Shown: positions 46,906-56,003 of the stretch, one piece after another
Numbering within the stretch: position 1 is the stretch's first letter
Layout: every line of letters begins with the position of its first letter
DNA from: Sphingobium chungbukense
GTDB taxonomy: Bacteria; Pseudomonadota; Alphaproteobacteria; Sphingomonadales; Sphingomonadaceae
Assembly: GCF_001005725.1 (NCBI RefSeq)
Contig: NZ_LBIC01000001.1
Location: forward strand, 770,501-834,500
DNA: 64,000 nucleotides
Direction of reading: 5' to 3'
Made by a program: the position numbers and the translations under genes
The notes under the pieces: model-generated
The model's database searches: none
Seen by the model: only the letters and a program-made list of their open reading frames with translations
Told to the model about the DNA's origin: nothing

Positions 46906-48306
46906 ATGCACTATGTGAGCACCAGGGGGAGCGCGCCTGCGCTCGGGTTCGAGGATGTGACGCTGGCCGGGCTGGCGTCCGATGGCGGACTCTATCTTCC
47001 GGAAAGTTGGCCGTGCTTTTCGGCGGAGGATATTCGCGCGCTGGCGGGCCTGTCCTATGTCGAAACGGCGGTGCGCGTCATGGCGCCCTTCGTCGCGGGG
47101 TCGCTCGGCGAGGAGGAACTGCGCGAGCTGTGCACGGCCGCCTATGGCCGGTTCAGCCATGATGCGGTGACGCCGCTGGTGCAACTCGACCATCGGCACT
47201 GGTTGCTCGAACTGTTCCACGGACCGACGCTGGCGTTCAAGGACGTCGCGCTGCAACTGCTGGGCCAGTTGTTCGAACGCTTCCTCTCGCGCCGGGACGA
47301 TCATCTGACCATCGTCGGCGCGACGTCGGGCGACACCGGTTCGGCGGCGATCGATGCCGTCGCGGGTCGGGAGAAGATCGACATCTTCATGCTGCACCCG
47401 GAAGGCCGTGTGTCCGACGTCCAGCGCCGCCAGATGACCACGGTGCTGGCGCCCAATGTCTACAATATCGCCATCGATGGCAGCTTCGACGACGCGCAGG
47501 CGCTGGTGAAGGCGATGTTCAACGATGCGGCCTTCGCGCGCCGCTTCAACCTGTCGGCGGTGAACAGCATCAACTGGGCACGGCTGATGGCGCAGGTCGT
47601 CTATTATTTCTACGCCGCCGTGCGCCTGGGCGCGCCGGAGCGGGCGATCGCCTTTTCCGTGCCGACCGGCAATTTCGGCGATGTCTTCGCGGGTTATGTC
47701 GCCGCGCAGATGGGGCTGCCGGTCGCCAGGCTGATGGTCGCCACCAATGTCAACGACATCCTCCACCGCGCCCTTTCCGAAGGCGATTACAGCCAGGGGC
47801 AGGTGGTGGCGACGGCGACGCCCAGCATGGACATCCAGGTCAGTTCCAATTTCGAGCGGCTGCTGTTCGACGCGGGCGGACGCGATGGCAAGGCGCTTGC
47901 CGAACAGATGAAGGGATTCGAGGCGAGCAAGGCGATGCGCCTCACCAATGCGCAGCGGGAGGGGGCGTCGGCGCTCTTCACCTCGGCGCGGGTCGACGCC
48001 GACGGCATGACCATGGCGATGCGCTGGGCCTATGACGCGGCAGGGCAGGTGATCGATCCGCACAGCGCCATCGGTCTGGCGGCGGCACGCTCGATCGATC
48101 TCGACCCGTCGGTGCCGGTGGTCACGCTGGCGACGGCGCATGCGGCGAAGTTCCCCACGGCGGTCGAGCGGGCCACGGGCATTCGTCCGTCGCTGCCGTC
48201 GCGCGTGGGCGATCTGTTCGCGCGGGAAGAGGCCTATGCGAAGCTGCCCGGCACTTTCGACGCGGTCACCGCCTATGTCGCGGAGCGGGCGACGCCGAGG
48301 GCTTGA
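46906..48306 (+). CDS. thrC: Threonine synthase
   Basis: PLP enzyme converting O-phosphohomoserine to threonine, 466 residues. The ATG at 46906 gives the typical start MHYVSTRGSAPALGFEDVTL; longer frames run back into SURF1. The PLP lysine is in GPTLAFKDVALQ and the phosphate cradle in GATSGDTGSAA. The SVPTGNFGDVFAGY loop is also conserved. Found directly after the oxidase cluster, a layout common in sphingomonads. Confidence 0.96.
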   Translation: MHYVSTRGSAPALGFEDVTLAGLASDGGLYLPESWPCFSAEDIRALAGLSYVETAVRVMAPFVAGSLGEEELRELCTAAYGRFSHDAVTPLVQLDHRHWLLELFHGPTLAFKDVALQLLGQLFERFLSRRDDHLTIVGATSGDTGSAAIDAVAGREKIDIFMLHPEGRVSDVQRRQMTTVLAPNVYNIAIDGSFDDAQALVKAMFNDAAFARRFNLSAVNSINWARLMAQVVYYFYAAVRLGAPERAIAFSVPTGNFGDVFAGYVAAQMGLPVARLMVATNVNDILHRALSEGDYSQGQVVATATPSMDIQVSSNFERLLFDAGGRDGKALAEQMKGFEASKAMRLTNAQREGASALFTSARVDADGMTMAMRWAYDAAGQVIDPHSAIGLAAARSIDLDPSVPVVTLATAHAAKFPTAVERATGIRPSLPSRVGDLFAREEAYAKLPGTFDAVTAYVAERATPRA

Positions 48307-48309
48307 GGG

Positions 48310-49191
48310 GTGAACCTTCAAACCCTCCTTGGTGAACCCTGGTCCGATTACGGTCTGATCGATTCGGGCCATGGCCGCAAGTTGGAGCGCTATGGCCGTT
48401 TCCGCTTCATCCGGCCGGAGCCGCAGGCGATGTGGGCGCCAGCGCAGGAAGACTGGCGCGCAGACGGCGAATTCGTGCCCGGTTCCGATGAGGAAGGTGG
48501 GGGACGCTGGTTCTATGAACGGCCCGTGCCGGCCGAGGGCTGGCCGCTGCACTGGAACGAGGTGACGTTCCAGGCGAGTTGCACACCCTTTCGCCATCTG
48601 GGTTTCTTCCCCGACATGGCGCCGGTGTGGGGCTGGATGCGGGGCAAGATCGCGGACAAGATCAGCGCCGGGGATCAGCCCCAGATCATGAACCTGTTCG
48701 GCTATACCGGCGTCGGCACGTTGGCGATGGCGGCGGCGGGCGCGCAGATGGTGCATGTCGACGCTTCCAAGAAATCGGTGGCACAGGCGCGCGCCAATGC
48801 GGCGCTGTCGGGGCTGGAGGACCGGCCGGTACGCTGGATCGTCGATGACGCGGCCAAGTTCGTGTCGCGTGAGGTGCGGCGCGAGCGGCGCTATGACGGC
48901 ATCTTGCTCGATCCGCCCAAATATGGACGTGGGCCGGATGGCGAGGTCTGGCGGCTGGAAGAGGATCTGCCGGGGCTGATCGCCCATTGCCGGCAGTTGC
49001 TGGATGCCGACAGCCGATTCCTGTTCCTGACGGTCTATGCGGTGCGCATGTCGGCGCTGGCGATCGGCGAGTTGCTGAGGCAGGCCTTTGCCGATCTGCC
49101 GGGGACCGTGGAAGCGGGCGAACTGGCGGTGCGCGAAGAGGCGCGGGAGCTGGAACTGCCGACCGCGATCTGGGCGCGGTGGAGCCGTTGA
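48310..49191 (+). CDS. Class I SAM-dependent methyltransferase, probably RNA-directed
   Basis: Rossmann methyltransferase of 293 residues related to the RlmI/RlmK group. SAM-binding motif I is NLFGYTGVGTLAMAAAGA, the acidic post-I residue is in VHVDASKKSV, and motif IV is GILLDPPKYGRG (DPPK, as in rRNA cytosine or guanine methylases). No PUA domain is present. It starts with GTG 4 bp after the thrC stop, so the two are co-transcribed. Confidence 0.85.
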   Translation: MNLQTLLGEPWSDYGLIDSGHGRKLERYGRFRFIRPEPQAMWAPAQEDWRADGEFVPGSDEEGGGRWFYERPVPAEGWPLHWNEVTFQASCTPFRHLGFFPDMAPVWGWMRGKIADKISAGDQPQIMNLFGYTGVGTLAMAAAGAQMVHVDASKKSVAQARANAALSGLEDRPVRWIVDDAAKFVSREVRRERRYDGILLDPPKYGRGPDGEVWRLEEDLPGLIAHCRQLLDADSRFLFLTVYAVRMSALAIGELLRQAFADLPGTVEAGELAVREEARELELPTAIWARWSR

Positions 49192-49594
49192 GCTGAAATA
49201 AGCGGCGGATTTTGGCCATTTCTGCATCGAAGTTCACACTGTATGCGCGCGCGTGCCTGGGCGCGCGTGTGCGAGGGCGGGTTATTTCGGACGTTTCAAA
49301 GAGGGATGCGGGGTAGAGCGGTGGGGCCGGAATAGGACAGGGTGAATCGAGGCCTGTTGGAGAAATAGGACGTTTTTCGGGGAAGCTGTTGCCCTTGGGC
49401 CACCTTCATTTCGTATGACGGTCTGAAGATGGCCAGTTGCGGTCATTCTCAGCCGTTAAGCGCATCGTGCTCCTGCGAAGGCAGGAGCCCAGTTCAAACG
49501 GTGCGATGATCCACAGACGGCGGGACTGGGCTCCTGCCTTCGCAGGAGCACGGTGTATTTCAAGGAAAGCAGGCGGTCCGCTTCCCACCCCCTT
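49192..49594. other. Intergenic region with an inverted pair of palindromes
   Basis: No gene is supported. The region has a short alternating purine-pyrimidine stretch near 49,240-49,275 (GCGCGCGCGTG, GCGCGCGTGTGCG) and the REPIN-like repeat pair annotated separately at 49466-49552. Confidence 0.6.
49466..49552. repeat. REPIN-like inverted pair of GCGAAGGC palindromes
   Basis: Two 28-bp units, 49466-49493 and 49525-49552, are exact reverse complements of one another. Each holds a hairpin CTCCTGC-GAAG-GCAGGAG, and 31 bp separate them. The arrangement (two hairpin units in inverted orientation) is that of a REPIN. The same GCGAAGGC core occurs in the palindromes around the GIY-YIG gene at 56.5 kb. 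Confidence 0.85.
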
Positions 49595-50107
49595 TCACCC
49601 TTGCCGATCACCCTTGGCGGCGCGCAGGACAGGCTTGCCTTTCTCTCCCAGCCGGCGTTTCAAATCTTCCGGGCGGGGCGCGACGAGGAAGCCGAAGCTG
49701 ACGCAGTGCTCCTTGCTTTCCACCGCATGGTGCAGGCGGTGGGCCTGAACGATCCGCTTCATGTAGGTTGATCGAGGCACATAGCGGTGGCCGACGCGGC
49801 GGTGGACGATGATGTCGTGGAAGCCGAGATAGATGGCCCCATAGGCCGCGATGCCTGCCCCCATCGCTGTCGCCCAGTCGCCCCAATGCCATTGCACGCC
49901 GCCCAGCAGCAGCAGGATGGAGGGCATGGCGAAGATCACGAAATAGAGGTCGTTCGCCTCCCAGATGCCATGACGGGAGCGATGGTGGCTGGCATGAAGG
50001 AACCAGCCCGGCCCATGCATCACCCAGCGGTGCATGACATAGGCGAAACCCTCCATCGCGGCGACCGTGGCGAGGAAGATCAGGGCGAGCAACAGGGCGG
50101 TCATCAT
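49595..50107 (-). CDS. crtZ: Beta-carotene hydroxylase
   Basis: Di-iron membrane hydroxylase that adds hydroxyls to the ionone rings of beta-carotene to give zeaxanthin. The histidine clusters H-x4-H and H-x2-HH are in MHRWVMHGPGWFLHASHH, followed by HDIIVHRRVGHRY and HRLHHAVESKEHC. Hydrophobic helices lie between them. 170 residues, normal for CrtZ. Alone rather than in a crt cluster. Confidence 0.93.
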   Translation of the reverse strand: MMTALLLALIFLATVAAMEGFAYVMHRWVMHGPGWFLHASHHRSRHGIWEANDLYFVIFAMPSILLLLGGVQWHWGDWATAMGAGIAAYGAIYLGFHDIIVHRRVGHRYVPRSTYMKRIVQAHRLHHAVESKEHCVSFGFLVAPRPEDLKRRLGEKGKPVLRAAKGDRQG

Positions 50108-50163
50108 GCCACTATAGGGCGGGGCGTCTGCTCGCGCGACCCTGAAAAGGGCATGGAAAAGGC

Positions 50164-50183
50164 CGCGATCCCTGTGGATCGCG
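50164..50183 (-). terminator. Intrinsic terminator of the TorF-type porin gene
   Basis: Stem CGCGATCC / GGATCGCG with a 4-base loop, 26 bp after the minus-strand stop. On the minus strand it is followed by GGCCTTTTCC. Confidence 0.7.
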
Positions 50184-50208
50184 ACCCTCTTCGTGACTTG
50201 TCAGGAGA

Positions 50209-50979
50209 TCAGAAGGACGCGGTGACCGAACCGACAACGCCGCCCCTCGCCGCATCCCGGAAGTTGCCGGCGGCGGCATTGGGCCTGAAATGAGTGTCGG
50301 TATCCACATAGCTGACACCAAAAGTCAGGTGGCTCCAGGTGTAGGTCGCGCCGACGCTCCAGTCGGTATAACCCTTGCCGACGGGAACCAGATAGCTCGG
50401 CCCGAAGCTGTGGCCGAGATGCGCCGACACGCCCAGCGGGGTGTTCGGGATGCTGGCCGACAGGTCGCCGGCGAGGTACAGATTGTCTTCCTTGTGCACG
50501 CCGTCGACAGTGAGCGCCTTCGCCTTGGGCGCGTAATTGGCGGTCAGTTTCGCCGTAGCGGGGCCAAAGGTGCCCTTGATCGAGGCATAGGGCTCGACGA
50601 AGTCGGTGTTACCGCCGCCCGAACCCGGATAATAATAATAGAGCACGCCGACGTCGAAGGTAGCCGCGCCGACGGTCTTGGAATAACCGGCGATCAGGTC
50701 GAGTTCCTGGTCGCTGCCAGCGGCGACATAGTCGTCGATCGAGCTGCCCCAGGTCGAAACGTAGAAACCCGAGCTGTGTGTCACGGTGAGGCCGCCTTGC
50801 AGCGCGAAGCGCTTGTCGGTCTGCGAGATGCCGCGGAAGCGATAGTCGGTGACGACGGCGGCATTGCCGGTGACGGTCAGTTCCGGAGTGGGCCCGTCCT
50901 GAGCGAAGGCCGGTGCCGACACGGCGGCGAGGGCGCATGCCAGAATAGAGGCCGAGAGGCCGAGAATGGACTTACGCAT
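50209..50979 (-). CDS. TorF-family putative porin
   Basis: Outer-membrane barrel of 256 residues (TIGR02001-type). A signal peptide (MRKSILGLSASILACALAAV, cleavage after SAPAFA) is followed by the family-typical LTVTGNAAVVTDYRFRGISQ. The rest alternates in strand pattern and ends in a phenylalanine (GSVTASF). The substrate is unknown. Single gene with its own terminator. Confidence 0.9.
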   Translation of the reverse strand: MRKSILGLSASILACALAAVSAPAFAQDGPTPELTVTGNAAVVTDYRFRGISQTDKRFALQGGLTVTHSSGFYVSTWGSSIDDYVAAGSDQELDLIAGYSKTVGAATFDVGVLYYYYPGSGGGNTDFVEPYASIKGTFGPATAKLTANYAPKAKALTVDGVHKEDNLYLAGDLSASIPNTPLGVSAHLGHSFGPSYLVPVGKGYTDWSVGATYTWSHLTFGVSYVDTDTHFRPNAAAGNFRDAARGGVVGSVTASF

Positions 50980-51235
50980 ATGCTTTCCCCTTGATGGTTA
51001 TCTGCGATCGTCCCGCCTGCGTCATGGTCCCAAGTCTCTTGTCGCCCTGCACGGGGTGGACCGGGTTGCCTCAACGAGTGAGGGATGCCTTTCCCCGCTG
51101 CGGCGCACAAGATTTTATTGCCGTTGCGTGTCGTTTGCTTCCCTAATGTTGCTGGCGTGCAACAAAATCAGGCATGATTGTGGCGCGCCCGGACCTGGCG
51201 CTCGGTTTTGGCCGCAATTACGGTAGGGACAGAGC

Positions 51236-52492
51236 CTATTGCGGCCGCGAGCCTTCGCGGGCCGCGTGGATGATGCGCTGCGGATAGGGGATGGTGATCC
51301 CATGCTCCCGGAACAGCAGCCAGAGGCGGTTGAGGACGTCCGACTTCACATTGCCGACGCCGCCCTCCGGATCGCTGATCCACACCAATATGTCATGTTC
51401 GACGCGATTTTCACCGAAGGCGGTGAGCCAGACATTGGGCTTGGGATTGCGCAGCACGCGCGGGCTTTCCTGCGCGGCGCGGAGCATGAGGTCCTGCGCG
51501 AGCCTGAGGTCGCTGTCATAGCCGACGCCGACGGGAATGCGGACGCGAACGTTGCGGTCGGAATAGGACCAGTTCTCCACCTCCTGCGTCATGAGATTCT
51601 CGTTCGGGATCAGATGTTCCTTGCCGTCGCGGGTGATGACGGACACGGCGCGCACGCCGATCTTGTTCACCCAGCCGAAGCTGTCGCCCACGACGATCAC
51701 GTCGCCCGGCTTGATCGATCGGTCCATCAGCAGGATGATCCCGGCGATCAGATTGCCGAAGGTCTTTTGCAGGCCGAAGCCGACCGCCAGGCCCAGCGCG
51801 CCGGAAAAGACGGCGAAGGCGGTAAGGTCGATGCCCAGCAGGTCGACGCCGATGAAGAAGGCGGCGACGACCACGGCGATGGCGGCCAGTTTCTGGGCCA
51901 GCAGCTTTTGCGTGGCGTCCAGGCCATGGGCGCGGGTGATGCTGCGCCCGACGATGCGGTTGGTCAGGCGCACCAGGGCGAACAGCGCGACGCAGATGGC
52001 GGCCATGCTGACCAGGCCGAGCAGGGTGACACGCCGCTTGCCAAGGTCGAGGCCGACGCCGTCGAGCATGCCGGCCACCGGGGCGAAGCCGCCGCTGCTG
52101 CCCGAAAGGACCATGACGAACAGCAGCAGGGCGATGGGCAGGACGGCGAGGCGCGGGATGGCGAGGCTGCGCAGGATATGCACGGCGAGCAGCGAAAGCG
52201 ACAGGGCCAGCGCCGCGCCCAGGATCAGATGCGCGAAATCCCCGATCGGCCAGAAGGCGATGGCGACGACCATCATGGCGGCGGCGATGACATGGTGCAG
52301 GATGGGACGCAAATGGCCCGCCAGCGCTTCGCCCAGGCCACGAAAGCGGCGGCGCAGGCGCGGCGAGGCGAAGCGGGAGACGGCGCCCGCGACCAGATAG
52401 AGTATGACGGCCAGCGCCAGCGCGATCAGGGGATGGACGATGGCGGGATCGCCGGGCAGCCGGGACAGCAGATCGGGCAGGCCCGGCGTCAT
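51236..52492 (-). CDS. Mechanosensitive ion channel, MscS family
   Basis: Inner-membrane channel of 418 residues that opens on hypo-osmotic shock. Several hydrophobic helices cover about 20-245. The pore helix and the conserved gate are in FSGALGLAVGFGLQKTFGNL, followed by SIKPGDVIVVGDSFGWVNKI in the beta domain and IPNENLMTQEVENWSYSD. The C-terminal alpha-beta domain is complete. Its ATG overlaps the stop of the upstream metC-like gene by 4 bp. Confidence 0.93.
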   Translation of the reverse strand: MTPGLPDLLSRLPGDPAIVHPLIALALAVILYLVAGAVSRFASPRLRRRFRGLGEALAGHLRPILHHVIAAAMMVVAIAFWPIGDFAHLILGAALALSLSLLAVHILRSLAIPRLAVLPIALLLFVMVLSGSSGGFAPVAGMLDGVGLDLGKRRVTLLGLVSMAAICVALFALVRLTNRIVGRSITRAHGLDATQKLLAQKLAAIAVVVAAFFIGVDLLGIDLTAFAVFSGALGLAVGFGLQKTFGNLIAGIILLMDRSIKPGDVIVVGDSFGWVNKIGVRAVSVITRDGKEHLIPNENLMTQEVENWSYSDRNVRVRIPVGVGYDSDLRLAQDLMLRAAQESPRVLRNPKPNVWLTAFGENRVEHDILVWISDPEGGVGNVKSDVLNRLWLLFREHGITIPYPQRIIHAAREGSRPQ

Positions 52493-53712
52493 CCGCGCGC
52501 GGCCCGGAAGCGAGCGAGGCCGGCATCCAGGTCCGCGATCAGGTCATCGGGGTCTTCGAGACCGATTTGCAAGCGGACGGCGGGGCCTTCGGCCTGCCAG
52601 GCGGTGGCCGTGCGATAGCGGGCGGGATCGACCGGGAGCGCCAGGCTTTCGAAGCCGCCCCAGCTATAGCCGATGCCGAAATGGGCAAGGCCGTCGATCA
52701 GCGCGGCGCGGGATGCTTCGTCGCCGCCCTTGAGGACGAAGCTGAACAGGCCGCTGGAGCCGGTGAAGTCGCGTTGCCACAGGTCGTGGCCGGGGCAGGA
52801 GGGCAGGGCGGGGTGCAGCACGCGGGCGACGTCGGGCTGCTGCGACAGCCATTGCGCGATCTGGAGCGCGCTCGCCTGATGCTGGTTCAGGCGCACGCCC
52901 AATGTGCGCAGGCCGCGCGCGGCGAGCCAGGCATCGTCGGGGCTGGTCATCTGGCCGAACAGATAAGCGGCCTGGCGGATTTTCGGGAAGAAGGCCGGGG
53001 TGGCCGTCACCGATCCCATCATCACATCGCTATGGCCGACAATATATTTGGTGCAGGCGAGGATGCTGATGTCGACGCCATGGGCCAGGGCGGGGAAGAA
53101 ATAGGGCGTGGCCCAGGTGTTGTCGATCAGAGTTGCGATGCCCTTTTCCCGCGCTATGGCGGCGATGGCGGGCACGTCCTGCACCTCGAAGGTCAGGCTG
53201 CCGGGGCTTTCCAGGAAGATGGCGCGAGTGGCGGGGGGGATCAGTTCTTCGATAGCCGCGCCGATCGTCGGGTCGTAATAGATCGTATCCATGCCGAGCG
53301 GGCGCAGCATCTGTTCGCAGAAATTGCGCGTGGGGTCATAGGCGCTGTCGACCATCAGCAACTGGTCGCCGGGTTTCAGCACCGCCATGAGTGCGCAGGC
53401 GATGGCCGCGACGCCGGAGGGGTAGAGCATGGTGCCCTCCGCGCCCGGCTCCATCTCGGTGAGGGCGTCGGCCAGGCTCCAGCTCGTGGGCGTGCCCTTG
53501 CGGCCGTAGAACAGGCGTTCATGCGTGCTGCGGCCCGCCGCGGCGCGCAGATGCGCGATATCGTCATAGAGGATGGTCGAGGCGCGCCAGACGGGTGGGC
53601 TGACGATGCCGCCGGGCTGGCCGGGCATGCCGGTCCATTCGGGCTTGCGGCCCGCCTGCGCGAGTTGGGTGAGGGGCTTGCGGTTCCCCCGCTTGTCGGA
53701 ATCGTCGCTCAT
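52489..53712 (-). CDS. metC: Cystathionine beta-lyase (trans-sulfuration PLP enzyme)
   Basis: Cys/Met-metabolism PLP enzyme of 407 residues. The PLP lysine is in SILACTKYIVGHSDVMMG, and MLYPSGVAAIACALMAVL and LIDNTWATPYFFPAL are classical. The ATG at 53712 is chosen because it overlaps the stop of sseA (ATGA); the longer frame to 53757 lies in sseA. MetC is favoured over cystathionine gamma-synthase because of the SWGGFESLALP segment near the C-terminus, but the split between these is not certain. Confidence 0.9.
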   Translation of the reverse strand: MSDDSDKRGNRKPLTQLAQAGRKPEWTGMPGQPGGIVSPPVWRASTILYDDIAHLRAAAGRSTHERLFYGRKGTPTSWSLADALTEMEPGAEGTMLYPSGVAAIACALMAVLKPGDQLLMVDSAYDPTRNFCEQMLRPLGMDTIYYDPTIGAAIEELIPPATRAIFLESPGSLTFEVQDVPAIAAIAREKGIATLIDNTWATPYFFPALAHGVDISILACTKYIVGHSDVMMGSVTATPAFFPKIRQAAYLFGQMTSPDDAWLAARGLRTLGVRLNQHQASALQIAQWLSQQPDVARVLHPALPSCPGHDLWQRDFTGSSGLFSFVLKGGDEASRAALIDGLAHFGIGYSWGGFESLALPVDPARYRTATAWQAEGPAVRLQIGLEDPDDLIADLDAGLARFRAARG

Positions 53713-54569
53713 GCTGCGGGGCCGGTCTCCTTCGGCGTGGCGGGGTCCAGGCCCCATTCCGACCAGCTTCCGTCATAGAGGGTGACGTCGGTCTTGCCGA
53801 GCAGTTCGAGACCGGCGAGGAGGATCGCCGCCGTGACCCCGCTGCCGCAGCTTGTGATGATCGGGCGCGAGAAGTCGGTGCCCGCGTCGAGGAAGAGGTG
53901 ACGCAGTTCCTCGCCCTGCTTCATGCTGTTATCGGCATGGTAGAAGGCCGAGGAGGGGATGTTGCGGCTGCCCGGAATATGACCCGAAGCCATGCTGGGG
54001 CGGGGTTCCTTTTCCTCTCCGGTGAAGCGGGCGGCGCCGCGTGCGTCCAGCACCTGTTCGGTCCGGGTTTCGAGATTGGCGAGCAGATCTTCCCTGGTGC
54101 GGACTTGTCCTGCTGCGCGTTTCGCGATGGCGTTGCCGCGTCGGGGGGAGGGGATGCCGCTTTGCGTGGCGCGTCCTTCGGCCAGCCATTTGGGCAGGCC
54201 GCCATCGAGGATCGCCGCGCCCTTGCCCACGCCGTAGAGGCGCATCATCCACCAGCCGCGGGCAGCGCTATGGGTGGGGCTGTTGTCGTAGACGATGATG
54301 CGGCTGTCGGCGTCGATGCCGAGTTGCTGGCAGCGCTCGGTCATGAAGGCGTCGGTCGGCAGCATGCCGGGGCGCGGATCGTCCGGATCGGACAGGGTGG
54401 GAAGATCGAGGAAGGTCGCGCCGGGGATATGGGCGGCCTCGAACTCGGCCTTCGGGTCACGGGGCGTGCCGGGGAGGAAGAGGCTGGCGTCGACGATCCT
54501 GAGGTCGGGCCTAAGATTGGGCGCGCCCAGCTCCGCCGCGAGCCAGTCGGTGGAAACCAATATGTCCAT
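53709..54569 (-). CDS. sseA: 3-mercaptopyruvate-type sulfurtransferase, two rhodanese domains
   Basis: Tandem rhodanese protein of 286 residues. The first domain (about 10-135) is inactive; it has the FLDLPTLSDPDDPRPGMLP linker typical of mercaptopyruvate sulfurtransferases. The second domain has the active-site loop TSCGSGVTA with the persulfide cysteine. CGSGVTA is the mercaptopyruvate form, whereas thiosulfate sulfurtransferases have a more basic loop. In an operon with the metC-like gene, so a link to sulfur amino acid metabolism is likely. Confidence 0.93.
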   Translation of the reverse strand: MDILVSTDWLAAELGAPNLRPDLRIVDASLFLPGTPRDPKAEFEAAHIPGATFLDLPTLSDPDDPRPGMLPTDAFMTERCQQLGIDADSRIIVYDNSPTHSAARGWWMMRLYGVGKGAAILDGGLPKWLAEGRATQSGIPSPRRGNAIAKRAAGQVRTREDLLANLETRTEQVLDARGAARFTGEEKEPRPSMASGHIPGSRNIPSSAFYHADNSMKQGEELRHLFLDAGTDFSRPIITSCGSGVTAAILLAGLELLGKTDVTLYDGSWSEWGLDPATPKETGPAA

Positions 54570-54632
54570 GCGTCTCTTTTCCCTTTGTGACGGTGTCCTT
54601 TTTAGGAGCGGTGGACGCGGGTGGGAAGAGAC

Positions 54633-55901
54633 TTAACTGGCGAGGCTGAGCGCCGTCGCGCGGCTGCCGGGGGTGGGATATTGGCGCGGGCCGAGGTCGA
54701 GGCGGAAAGGGGAGAGCCGCTCGACCGGCGGTGTCTGTTCCTCCCCCACGATGAAGGCGCGGCCGGTGCGGCCGGCGCCCTGGGTCTCGCCCGCCTCATT
54801 GGCCCAGCGATATTGCGCGTCGAAGGCGATCACCGGGATCAGCAGGGCGCGCTGGCCCATCCGGATCGCCGCAATCTCCTGCGCATCGAGGCGCATCTCG
54901 CCGCTCAGCTTCTGCGTCTCGCCCGGTGCGATCGAGACGATGGAATGGACCGGAAGGCCGGTTTCGCCCGCGAAAAATTGCTGGAACAGCGACTGTTGCT
55001 GCGCATCGGCATTGGCGATCAGGCTGCGGACGAGGATGTCCTGCGCAGCATGGGTGCCGCGATTGTGGAGGGTCAGCGTGTAGCCGATCGTCGCGCCCAT
55101 CAGCGTCAGGCGCGCGGCCTGTATTTCCATGGCAAGATCGAGCCAGGGACGGTCGGCGGTGTCGGGCTCCGCTTGAGGCGTGGTCGGCGCCGGGGGAGGG
55201 GGCGGAACCGCCTTCGGCTGGACGGGGCGGGGCGCAGACGGCGGGGGCACTGGCTGCGGAGGCACTGGCGGCGGAGGCGCAGGCTCGGGTTGGTGAAAGG
55301 ATTCCTCCCTTTCCTCCGGCTTGCGGCGGCGTAGCCAGAGGAAGGCGCCGATCAGCGCGATGACGGCGGCTGCGGCAGCGACCCATGGCCAAGGGAAGGC
55401 TGGCTCTGCCACGGGGACTGGTGCCTCCAGGGGAGCGGGGGTCGCGCTGTTCCCGGCAGGCGGAAGGGATTGGTTCCCGCCCGGGGAGGGGAGCGGTGCG
55501 GTTTCGCCGGACGCCGGCATGGTGCTTGCGGGGGCGGTCTGGTTCGCGGGCGGTCGCGCCGGAGTCGGCTGCGTCGTTGGCTGCGCTGCCGGTTGTGGCG
55601 TGGGCCGGGTTTCGGCTTGAGGCGGCGTTGCGGGGCGTTGCGGTTGCGATCGGGGGGCGGGCTGAGGGGCGGTGCTGACCGGCGGCGGCAGCTGAATGGT
55701 CGGTGTGACGACCGGCGGCGGCGTCACCGTTGCCGGGGCGCCGCGGAAAACGTCGAGTTCGGGGCCTTGCTTGTCCGGGGACGTCTGGGGCTTCTCACGG
55801 GGCAGGTTGAAGACCGGCTCCGTGCCGTTTTCCTGCTGGGCGAAAGCGGGCGTGGCCAGCAGCAGCGGCAGGGCGGACAGAAGAAAGCGACGGGACCCCA
55901 T
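54633..55901 (-). CDS. Proline-rich membrane-anchored protein of unknown function
   Basis: 422 residues from the ATG at 55901 (M-G-S-R-R-F). A signal peptide (FLLSALPLLLATPAFA) is followed by a long Pro/Ala/Gln/Thr-rich stretch to about 180, a transmembrane helix (FPWPWVAAAAAVIALIGAFL), a second proline-rich linker, then a folded domain from about 275 (DLAMEIQAARLTLMGATIGY to the end). The layout suggests that the first linker is periplasmic and the last domain cytoplasmic. The domain has an immunoglobulin-like strand pattern but no named family was recognised. Longer frames up to 56963 overlap queF and are not real. Confidence 0.65.
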   Translation of the reverse strand: MGSRRFLLSALPLLLATPAFAQQENGTEPVFNLPREKPQTSPDKQGPELDVFRGAPATVTPPPVVTPTIQLPPPVSTAPQPAPRSQPQRPATPPQAETRPTPQPAAQPTTQPTPARPPANQTAPASTMPASGETAPLPSPGGNQSLPPAGNSATPAPLEAPVPVAEPAFPWPWVAAAAAVIALIGAFLWLRRRKPEEREESFHQPEPAPPPPVPPQPVPPPSAPRPVQPKAVPPPPPAPTTPQAEPDTADRPWLDLAMEIQAARLTLMGATIGYTLTLHNRGTHAAQDILVRSLIANADAQQQSLFQQFFAGETGLPVHSIVSIAPGETQKLSGEMRLDAQEIAAIRMGQRALLIPVIAFDAQYRWANEAGETQGAGRTGRAFIVGEEQTPPVERLSPFRLDLGPRQYPTPGSRATALSLAS

Positions 55902-56003
55902 GGGATGCAGCCAAGGCATCCGCCCAAGTGAACCCGCCGTGAACGAAAGGCAAGAGAGGGGTGACGATGACATATGCCGTGCAATCGCGTAGATGGCCTG
56001 CCC

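Noticed and set aside
46888..49227. 779-codon minus-strand frame opposite thrC and the methyltransferase
   Set aside because: Both plus-strand genes are firmly identified; the minus frame has Arg/His-rich shadow composition and no start context.
51239..53778. Long plus-strand frames opposite the MscS channel and metC genes
   Set aside because: Both host genes are clear on the minus strand; the plus frames are Asp/Glu/Gln/His-rich shadows.
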